Origin: an uncultured Bacteroides sp.
GTDB taxonomy: Bacteria > Bacteroidota > Bacteroidia > Bacteroidales > Bacteroidaceae
DNA: 8,000 nucleotides
Direction: 5' to 3'
Assembly: GCA_900544075.1 (NCBI GenBank)
Contig: UQTJ01000073.1
Span: 1 to 8,000 of the forward strand
Of the stretch, positions 1 to 5,318 are shown one piece after another; positions within the stretch are counted from its first letter, which is position 1, and every line of letters begins with the position of its first letter. Position numbers and translations under genes: made by a program. The notes below the pieces were generated by a model, which had not been told where the DNA came from, ran no database searches, and saw nothing but the letters and a program-made list of their open reading frames with translations.

Positions 1-40
1 CGATGGTACTGCATATTGTGGGAGAGTAGGTAGCTGCCGT
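1..40 (+). rRNA. rrf: 5S ribosomal RNA, 3' end only
   Basis: The first bases read as the 3' end of a bacterial 5S rRNA: the GGGAGAGTAGGTAGCTGCCG block at 20-39 is the conserved 3' helix and terminal strand of Bacteroidota-type 5S rRNA. The 5' part lies outside the window, so this is the distal end of an rRNA operon read left to right. The exact mature end, around 39-40, is uncertain by a few bases. An intrinsic terminator follows 11 bases later, which supports this being the last gene of the rRNA unit. No tRNA gene is seen between it and pncB. Confidence 0.82.
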
Positions 41-51
41 TTTAAGAGAGG

Positions 52-81
52 TCCCTGAGGTAGAGATACTTCGGGGATTTT
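52..81 (+). terminator. Rho-independent terminator of the rRNA operon
   Basis: TCCCTGAGG (52-60) pairs with CTTCGGGGA (69-77) over 9 bp with two G-U pairs and an 8-base loop, followed by TTTT (78-81). It sits directly after the 5S rRNA and fits as the end of the rRNA transcript. The T-run is short, but the stem is GC-rich and uninterrupted. Confidence 0.75.
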
Positions 82-148
82 CGCGTTTATACGCCGCAGA
101 AATTTCAGAAATATCGTGTCAAATTCATTTTTTGTGAATGATGTGAAA

Positions 149-197
149 GTAAAATCTACATTCATTTTACATTCCGATTAATTTATTGTAAATTTAC
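149..197 (+). promoter_or_regulatory. Putative pncB promoter with two overlapping inverted repeats
   Basis: TAAATTTA at 189-196 matches the Bacteroides -7 consensus TAnnTTTG except for the last base. TTTA at 166-169, 19 bases upstream, could serve as the -33 element. A start near 203-205 would leave a short leader before the ATG at 221. Two symmetric elements overlap these boxes: GTAAAAT (149-155) inverted as ATTTTAC (164-170), and the perfect palindrome GTAAATTTAC (188-197). Their centres are 33 bases apart, about three helical turns. This geometry would suit a repressor, but no regulator is identified. AT-rich DNA yields such repeats by chance, so the promoter is tentative and the operators more so. 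Confidence 0.35.
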
Positions 198-220
198 CAC
201 ATCGTCAAAAAAATGTAATT

Positions 221-1387
221 ATGATATTAAAATCAATTTTAGATACAGACTTATATAAGTTTACTACATCTTATGCTTATATAAAATTGTTTCCTTATGC
301 AATAGGAACTTTCAGTTTTAAGGATCGTGATGAAACTGAATATTTTGATGATTTTCTGAATACGCTAAAAGAAGAGTTTAACAAGTTGAAAGGAGTAGGC
401 CTTACTCCTGATGAGCTCGAATATATGTCTGTAAATTGCAGATTCATGCCGAGAGTCTACTGGGAATGGTTGTCTTCTTTCCGGTTTAATCCTGATATAA
501 TAGATGTGTATCTGGATGAGGAACGCCATTTGCATATAGAAGTGACAGATTATTTATATAAGGTGACTCTTTATGAAGTTCCAATTCTGGCTATTGTTTC
601 GGAAATAAAGAATATATTTTTTAATCAAAGACCTTCAAAGGAAGATATTCTGAATAAGTTAGCTGTAAAGGTTGAATTGTCAAATTCTAACGCTTTGCCT
701 TTTTCTGAATTTGGAACACGCAGAAGGTTTTCTTTTGAAGTACATGATTGGGTGGTAGATTATCTGAAGAAACATTCTAAATATTGTACAGGAACGTCAA
801 ACTGTTATCTTGCCATGAAATATAATATGCGTCCTATGGGGACTCATCCTCATGAATGGTTCATGTTCCACGGAGCTCAGTTCGGATACAAGCATGCCAA
901 TTATATGGCTCTTGAGAACTGGGTAAACGTTTATGATGGTGACTTGGGTACAGCATTATCTGATACATATACTTCCGAATCTTTTTTGACAAACTTTAGT
1001 CGCAAGCAGGCGAAATTGTTTGATGGAGTCAGGTGTGACTCTGGAGATGAACTGGAGTTTGTAGATAAGCTTATAGATAGATATAAGGAATTAGGTATTG
1101 ATCCTGTTACGAAAACAATAATATTTAGTAATGCATTGGATTTTGAAAAGGCATTATCTCTTTATAAATATTGTCAGGGTAAAATAAGATGTGCGTTTGG
1201 TATTGGAACTAATCTTACTAATGACACAGGATATAAACCGTCAAATATAGTTATGAAATTGTCAAAATGTAAGATGAATGCTAATCAGAGTTGGAGAGAA
1301 TGTATAAAATTGTCGGATGACATGGGAAAACACATGGGAAGTATAACAGAAGTTCAGGCATGCATGCATGAGCTCAGAATAGAATGA
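221..1387 (+). CDS. pncB: Nicotinate phosphoribosyltransferase
   Basis: This cytosolic enzyme joins nicotinate to PRPP, with ATP hydrolysis, to give nicotinate mononucleotide, the entry step of Preiss-Handler NAD salvage. At 388 residues it is close to the roughly 400 of E. coli PncB and aligns along its whole length. The N-terminal SILDTDLYKF block (5-14) is the family opening. FGTRRRFS (164-171) supplies the phosphate- and ring-binding arginines. GTSN leads into MGTHPHEW, where His211 aligns with the phosphorylated catalytic histidine. The C-terminal half has CDSGD, SNALD and FGIGT of the PRPP-binding barrel. The ATG at 221 is chosen because the family N-terminus begins there; an ATG at 214 is followed at once by a stop. 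The gene is monocistronic: an rRNA terminator precedes it and a separate promoter follows. Its codons are visibly more A/T-ending than those of the leu genes. No clear terminator follows it. The family assignment is firm. Confidence 0.96.
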   Translation: MILKSILDTDLYKFTTSYAYIKLFPYAIGTFSFKDRDETEYFDDFLNTLKEEFNKLKGVGLTPDELEYMSVNCRFMPRVYWEWLSSFRFNPDIIDVYLDEERHLHIEVTDYLYKVTLYEVPILAIVSEIKNIFFNQRPSKEDILNKLAVKVELSNSNALPFSEFGTRRRFSFEVHDWVVDYLKKHSKYCTGTSNCYLAMKYNMRPMGTHPHEWFMFHGAQFGYKHANYMALENWVNVYDGDLGTALSDTYTSESFLTNFSRKQAKLFDGVRCDSGDELEFVDKLIDRYKELGIDPVTKTIIFSNALDFEKALSLYKYCQGKIRCAFGIGTNLTNDTGYKPSNIVMKLSKCKMNANQSWRECIKLSDDMGKHMGSITEVQACMHELRIE

Positions 1388-1472
1388 CCGTTAACATAAC
1401 TGATATAATAATAGCAATAATACAATAGAAGTATTAAATTGTTGTTAAAGACAGAGAAAAACTTTCATTTTA

Positions 1473-1503
1473 TTTCATTATTCCAAAAATATATATACCT
1501 TTG
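1473..1503 (+). promoter_or_regulatory. Bacteroides-type promoter of the leu operon
   Basis: TACCTTTG at 1496-1503 is an exact match to the Bacteroidota primary-sigma -7 consensus TAnnTTTG. Nineteen bases upstream, TTTC (1473-1476) matches three of four bases of the -33 TTTG element. Transcription would begin near 1508-1511, some 17-20 bases before the leader-peptide ATG and about 190 bases before leuA, giving the long leader needed for attenuation. The preceding stretch from 1388 to 1472 is AT-rich and holds only a weak 6-bp hairpin (1418-1423 with 1431-1436) without a T-run. I see no gene there. Confidence 0.72.
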
Positions 1504-1527
1504 CATCGAACTAAAAAAGAAAACCAT

Positions 1528-1614
1528 ATGAATACAATGTTTTTACATATTTTGCTATGCGGTATTATTATTCTACTGGGAACACCGGTGGGAAGTGAGT
1601 CGCGTGCATACTGA
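1528..1614 (+). CDS. Leu/Ile-rich leader peptide of the leu operon attenuator
   Basis: A 28-codon reading frame opens about 18 bases after the predicted transcription start and ends with TGA at 1612-1614. Of its residues, five are Leu (6, 9, 10, 16, 17), four are Ile (8, 13, 14, 15) and one is Val (21): ten branched-chain residues in 28. They are clustered, with ILL at 8-10 and IIILL at 13-17. Only three codons lie between Leu17 and the antiterminator strand that starts in codon 21. The role inferred is that of leader peptides such as E. coli LeuL and IlvL: ribosome stalling at these codons reports shortage of charged tRNA-Leu or tRNA-Ile. The peptide itself probably has no function. Met4 (1537) is a possible alternative start. 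No Shine-Dalgarno sequence is seen, as is normal for Bacteroidota; an A-rich tract precedes the ATG. Evidence of translation is indirect, from position and composition. Confidence 0.8.
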   Translation: MNTMFLHILLCGIIILLGTPVGSESRAY

Positions 1615-1654
1615 TGTAAAAATATTAAGATATATCAAGCCTTTCTCACTTCCC
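1590..1654 (+). promoter_or_regulatory. Antiterminator pairing of the leu attenuator
   Basis: GGGAAGTGAG (1590-1599), inside the last codons of the leader peptide, is a perfect 10-base complement of CTCACTTCCC (1645-1654), which covers the last base of the terminator's 5' arm and most of its loop. A ribosome stalled at Ile13-Leu17 (1564-1578) would leave the upstream strand free to pair before the terminator's 3' arm is made. A ribosome reaching the stop codon would cover it and let the terminator form. Between the strands, TGATGTA (1612-1618) and TATATCA (1631-1637) can form a weak 7-bp hairpin starting at the leader stop codon. The pairing is seen directly; the switching is inferred. Confidence 0.68.
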
Positions 1655-1674
1655 TGTGCGAAAGGCTTTTTTTT
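1637..1674 (+). terminator. Attenuator: Rho-independent terminator ahead of leuA
   Basis: AAGCCTTTC (1637-1645) pairs perfectly with GAAAGGCTT (1660-1668). After one mismatch, CAC (1647-1649) pairs with GTG (1656-1658), closing a 6-base loop. The run of eight Ts is at 1667-1674. It lies 23 bases after the leader-peptide stop and 25 bases before the leuA ATG, with no other gene to terminate, so it acts on the leu transcript itself. This is the strongest terminator-like structure in the window. Confidence 0.88.
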
Positions 1675-1699
1675 GATAACTATATAAAATGCAAAGAAT

Positions 1700-3196
1700 A
1701 TGAGTGAGAGATTATTTATTTTTGACACAACTCTTCGAGATGGTGAGCAGGTCCCGGGATGTCAGCTTAATACAGTGGAAAAAATTCAGGTGGCACGTCA
1801 GTTGGAGGCACTTGGTGTTGACATCATAGAGGCCGGTTTCCCTGTTTCAAGTCCGGGTGACTTCAATTCAGTAATTGAAATTTCAAAGGCTGTCACATGG
1901 CCTACAATTTGTGCTTTGACCCGTGCCGTACAGAAAGATATTGATGTGGCGGCAGAAGCCTTAAAATATGCAAAGCATAAGAGAATCCATACAGGTATCG
2001 GTACTTCTGATTCACATATCAAGTATAAGTTCAATTCTACGAGAGAGGAAATAATAGAACGTGCTGTGGCTGCAGTGAAGTATGCAAAGCGTTACGTGGA
2101 AGATGTTGAATTCTATGCGGAAGATGCCGGACGTACTGAAAATGAATATCTTGCAAGGGTAGTAGAGGCTGTAATCAAAGCTGGTGCTACAGTTGTAAAT
2201 ATTCCTGATACTACCGGATATTGTCTTCCCGAGGAATATGGAGCGAAAATCAAATACCTTATGGAGCATGTAAACGGTATTGACAAGGCTATAATTTCTA
2301 CTCACTGTCACAATGACTTGGGTATGGCTACAGCAAATACTATTTCAGGCGTTCTGAACGGTGCAAGACAGGTTGAGGTTACTATTAACGGTATAGGTGA
2401 AAGGGCCGGTAATACTTCACTTGAAGAGGTAGCTATGATTCTCCGTTGTCATAACGACATAGATATTGATACAAACATCAATACTACCAAGATTTATCCA
2501 ACAAGCCGAATGGTTTCAAGCTTGATGAATATGCCTGTTCAGCCAAACAAGGCTATCGTAGGACGTAATGCCTTTGCACATTCGTCTGGAATACATCAGG
2601 ATGGTGTTTTGAAGAATGTTCAGACATACGAGATTATCGACCCTAAGGATGTAGGTATTGATGACAATGCTATAGTATTGACAGCACGCAGCGGACGTGC
2701 CGCATTGAAACACAGGCTTCATATTCTTGGTTTGGATATGACTCAGGAAAAACTCGACAAGGTTTATGAGGACTTCCTGAAACTTGCCGACAAGAAGAAA
2801 GATATCTCAGACGATGATATAATGGTATTGGCAGGTGCCGACAGGAATGTAAACCACCATATCAAGCTTGAATATCTTCAGGTTACAAGTGGTGTAGGAG
2901 TTCGTTCTGTCGCAAGTCTTGGACTTAATATTTCAGGCGAGCATTTCGAAGCTGCTGCTACAGGTAATGGTCCTGTTGATGCTGCCATCAAGGCTGTAAA
3001 GCAGATTATCAAGCGTCAGATGACATTGAAGGAATTTACTATTCAGGCTATCAGCAAGGGTAGTGATGATGTTGGTAAAGTACACATGCAGGTGGAATAT
3101 GATGGTCAGATGTTCTATGGATTTGGAGCTAATACAGACATCATTGCTGCTTCAGTAGAAGCTTATATCGATTGTATCAACAAGTTCAAAAAATGA
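1700..3196 (+). CDS. leuA: 2-isopropylmalate synthase
   Basis: LeuA condenses acetyl-CoA with 2-oxoisovalerate to 2-isopropylmalate, the first committed step of leucine synthesis. It is an (alpha/beta)8 barrel of the DRE-TIM metallolyase family. FDTTLRDGEQ (8-17) provides Arg13 and the metal ligand Asp14. His97 lies in RIHTGIGTSDSH (95-106), and Glu141 follows in EFYAED. His202 and His204 of THCHND are metal ligands, and Asn238 ends GIGERAGN. The lid segment AFAHSSGIHQDG follows the barrel. The C-terminal domain (about 370-498) with GNGPVDAA is the leucine-binding regulatory domain, so feedback inhibition is expected. Length 498 compares with 523 in E. coli, whose extra residues are mostly a C-terminal tail. 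The ATG at 1700 gives the normal family start. Tyr139 stands where E. coli and M. tuberculosis LeuA have Ser. It is the first enzyme gene after the attenuator. Confidence 0.97.
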   Translation: MSERLFIFDTTLRDGEQVPGCQLNTVEKIQVARQLEALGVDIIEAGFPVSSPGDFNSVIEISKAVTWPTICALTRAVQKDIDVAAEALKYAKHKRIHTGIGTSDSHIKYKFNSTREEIIERAVAAVKYAKRYVEDVEFYAEDAGRTENEYLARVVEAVIKAGATVVNIPDTTGYCLPEEYGAKIKYLMEHVNGIDKAIISTHCHNDLGMATANTISGVLNGARQVEVTINGIGERAGNTSLEEVAMILRCHNDIDIDTNINTTKIYPTSRMVSSLMNMPVQPNKAIVGRNAFAHSSGIHQDGVLKNVQTYEIIDPKDVGIDDNAIVLTARSGRAALKHRLHILGLDMTQEKLDKVYEDFLKLADKKKDISDDDIMVLAGADRNVNHHIKLEYLQVTSGVGVRSVASLGLNISGEHFEAAATGNGPVDAAIKAVKQIIKRQMTLKEFTIQAISKGSDDVGKVHMQVEYDGQMFYGFGANTDIIAASVEAYIDCINKFKK

Positions 3197-3203
3197 TACT
3201 TAG

Positions 3204-3230
3204 TTAATAATTAACAATTAAAAATTAATA
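3204..3230. repeat. AT-only intercistronic stretch built from TTAA/AATTAA words
   Basis: Between leuA and leuC, almost every base from 3204 to 3230 is A or T, arranged as TTAATAATTAA, CAATTAA and AAATTAATA, each sharing AATTAA. Similar strings are, from memory, frequent between genes in Bacteroidota genomes. No open frame, promoter or target-site duplication is visible. Whether it is a dispersed repeat cannot be told from one copy. Confidence 0.35.
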
Positions 3231-3233
3231 GTG

Positions 3234-3260
3234 ATTGGTTTTGTTTATAATAAAATCAAT
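3234..3260 (+). other. Intercistronic hairpin between leuA and leuC
   Basis: ATTGGTTTT (3234-3242) pairs with AAAATCAAT (3252-3260) as nine consecutive pairs, one of them G-U, with a 9-base loop. No T-run follows, so it is not an intrinsic terminator. It falls in the only long gap inside the operon: 86 bases, against 21, 17 and 26 at the other junctions. It could shield a processed mRNA end or alter leuC translation. It could also be chance, since the stem is AT-rich. Confidence 0.35.
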
Positions 3261-3282
3261 ATACTCATAATCTTAAACTTAC

Positions 3283-4677
3283 ATGAATACTTTATTTGAT
3301 AAAATATGGGATGCACACGTAGTGCAGAAGGTTGAAGAAGGACCTACCCAATTATATATAGACCGTCTTTATTGCCACGAAGTGACAAGTCCGCAGGCTT
3401 TCGCCGGTATGCGTGCACGCGGTTTGAAATGTTTCCGTCCGGAGAAAATCTATTGTATGCCGGACCACAATACTCCGACTCACGACCAGGATAAACCTAT
3501 AGAAGACCCAGTTTCAAAAGCACAGGTAGATGCTTTGGCACAGAATGCAGCTGATTTCGGTCTGACACATTTCGGAATGATGAACAAGAAGAACGGTATC
3601 ATTCATGTGGTTGGTCCTGAGAGAGGATTGACACTTCCGGGAATGACTATCGTATGTGGTGACTCGCATACATCTACCCACGGTGCCATGGGAGCAGTAG
3701 CTTTCGGTATAGGAACAAGCGAGGTAGAAATGGTTATGGCATCGCAGTGTATTCTTCAGTCACGTCCCAAGACGATGCGTATTACTATTGACGGAAAACT
3801 TGGTAAGGGAGTAACAGCAAAAGACGTAGCTCTTTATATGATGTCGAAGATGACAACAAGTGGTGCAACAGGATATTTCGTAGAATATGCAGGAGAAGCT
3901 ATCCGCAGTCTAACAATGGAAGGACGTCTTACTCTGTGTAACCTTTCAATCGAGATGGGGGCACGCGGTGGTATGATAGCTCCGGACGAAGTGACTTTCG
4001 AATATATCAAGGGGCGCGAATATGCACCTAAAGGCGAAGAGTGGGATAAGGCTCTTGCTTACTGGAAGACTTTGAAAAGCGACGATGACGCTGTATTTGA
4101 TAAAGAAGTCCGTTATGATGCAGCAGATATTCAGCCGATGATTACATACGGAACTAATCCTGGTATGGGTATGGCAATTACTTCGAATATTCCAACTACA
4201 GATGGTATGAGTGAAGTGGAAAAAGGTTCTTTCGAGAAATCTATGCAGTACATGGGATTTACTCCGGGTGAAAGCCTTATAGGAAAGAAAGTGGATTATG
4301 TTTTCCTAGGTGCATGTACAAACGGACGCATAGAAGATTTCAGAGCTTTTGCTTCAATCGTTAAAGGACGTAAGAAAGCTGATAACATTACTGCATGGCT
4401 CGTTCCAGGTTCATGGATGGTGGACGAACAGATTCGTGAAGAAGGCTTGGATAAAGTTCTTGAAGAAGCCGGATTTGAAATCCGTCAGCCGGGATGTTCT
4501 GCCTGTCTTGCCATGAACGACGACAAGATTCCTGCAGGTAAATATTCTGTTTCTACAAGCAACAGAAACTTTGAGGGACGTCAGGGACCTGGCTCAAGAA
4601 CATTGCTTACAAGTCCGCTTACAGCCGCAGCTGCAGCAGTAACAGGAGTGATAACAGATCCAAGAACACTTATGTAA
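3283..4677 (+). CDS. leuC: 3-isopropylmalate dehydratase, large subunit
   Basis: LeuC with LeuD isomerises 2-isopropylmalate to 3-isopropylmalate through isopropylmaleate; it also accepts citramalate in organisms with the pyruvate route to isoleucine. It belongs to the aconitase family. The [4Fe-4S] ligands are clear: Cys345 in GACTNG, and Cys405 and Cys408 in GCSAC, matching the E. coli spacing (347, 407, 410). DHN (61-63) and GDSHTSTHGA (126-135) are substrate- and cluster-site signatures, with His129 in the latter. Length 464 is close to the 466 of E. coli, so the subunit is complete. The ATG at 3283 gives a typical start (NTLFDKIWDAHVV). It follows leuA after an 86-base gap with a hairpin, and the small-subunit gene begins 21 bases after its stop. 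No internal promoter is convincing. Confidence 0.97.
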   Translation: MNTLFDKIWDAHVVQKVEEGPTQLYIDRLYCHEVTSPQAFAGMRARGLKCFRPEKIYCMPDHNTPTHDQDKPIEDPVSKAQVDALAQNAADFGLTHFGMMNKKNGIIHVVGPERGLTLPGMTIVCGDSHTSTHGAMGAVAFGIGTSEVEMVMASQCILQSRPKTMRITIDGKLGKGVTAKDVALYMMSKMTTSGATGYFVEYAGEAIRSLTMEGRLTLCNLSIEMGARGGMIAPDEVTFEYIKGREYAPKGEEWDKALAYWKTLKSDDDAVFDKEVRYDAADIQPMITYGTNPGMGMAITSNIPTTDGMSEVEKGSFEKSMQYMGFTPGESLIGKKVDYVFLGACTNGRIEDFRAFASIVKGRKKADNITAWLVPGSWMVDEQIREEGLDKVLEEAGFEIRQPGCSACLAMNDDKIPAGKYSVSTSNRNFEGRQGPGSRTLLTSPLTAAAAAVTGVITDPRTLM

Positions 4678-4698
4678 TCAGTAAAATAGAGTATAACA

Positions 4699-5301
4699 AT
4701 GAAACAGAAATTCAATATAATAACAAGCACTTGTATCCCTTTGCCTTTGGAAAATGTGGATACAGACCAGATAATTCCGGCACGTTTCCTCAAAGCCACT
4801 ACACGTGATGAAAAGTTTTTCGGTGACAATCTTTTCCGCGATTGGAGATATAATCCGGACGGTTCGTTGAATAAAGATTTTGTTCTTAATGATCCTAAAT
4901 ACAGCGGACAGGTACTGGTGGCAGGAAAGAACTTCGGAAGCGGTTCAAGCCGTGAGCATGCGGCATGGGCTATAGCCGGATATGGATTCAGAGTGGTAGT
5001 GTCAAGCTTCTTTGCCGATATCCACAAGAATAACGAACTGAACAATTTCGTTCTTCCGGTAGTGGTAAGCGAAGAATTCCTGAAGGAACTTTTCGATTCT
5101 ATATATGCCGACCCTAAAACTGAGGTAGAAGTAAATCTTCCGGAACAGACCATCACCAACAAGGCTACAGGCAAATCTGAGAAATTCGAGATAAATGCTT
5201 ATAAAAAGCATTGTCTGATGAACGGTCTGGACGATATAGACTTCCTTGTAGAAAACAGGGACAAGATAGCAGCATACGAAGAAGCTGTAAGTAACAGATA
5301 A
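4699..5301 (+). CDS. leuD: 3-isopropylmalate dehydratase, small subunit
   Basis: LeuD is the swivel-domain partner of LeuC in the cytosolic LeuCD dehydratase. At 200 residues it is essentially the E. coli length (201). ENVDTDQIIPARFLK (18-32) and GSGSSREHAAWAI (from 80, with Arg85 and His87) are the signature blocks; the second forms the substrate-carboxylate loop of the aconitase swivel domain. The ATG at 4699 matches the family N-terminus. It is 21 bases after leuC and 17 before the next synthase gene, so co-transcription is likely. No Shine-Dalgarno is seen. A long open frame on the opposite strand over this gene is a by-product of its coding sequence. Confidence 0.97.
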   Translation: MKQKFNIITSTCIPLPLENVDTDQIIPARFLKATTRDEKFFGDNLFRDWRYNPDGSLNKDFVLNDPKYSGQVLVAGKNFGSGSSREHAAWAIAGYGFRVVVSSFFADIHKNNELNNFVLPVVVSEEFLKELFDSIYADPKTEVEVNLPEQTITNKATGKSEKFEINAYKKHCLMNGLDDIDFLVENRDKIAAYEEAVSNR

Positions 5302-5318
5302 TAATTGAACTGATAAAT

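Noticed and set aside
1418..1436. Hairpin after pncB as its terminator (TAATAC pairing with GTATTA).
   Set aside because: The stem has only 6 AT-rich pairs and no T-run follows, so termination is not supported.
1583..1590. Palindrome CACCGGTG inside the leader peptide as an operator.
   Set aside because: It is short, lies within the leader coding region, and cannot form a hairpin. It looks incidental to the Thr-Pro-Val codons.
1509..1680. A T-box or other tRNA- or metabolite-binding riboswitch as the leu leader.
   Set aside because: The conserved T-box sequence is absent and the leader is short. The Leu/Ile-rich frame with a matched antiterminator explains the region better.
3233..3282. An internal promoter ahead of leuC.
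   Set aside because: The nearest -7-like string (TGGTTTTG) lacks the TA and has no matching -33 element at the right distance.
4581..5174. Open frame of 197 codons on the minus strand, spanning the end of leuC and most of leuD.
   Set aside because: It lies wholly opposite two well-conserved genes, shows no recognisable family, and its product is rich in Ser and Leu, as expected from reading conserved + strand codons backwards.
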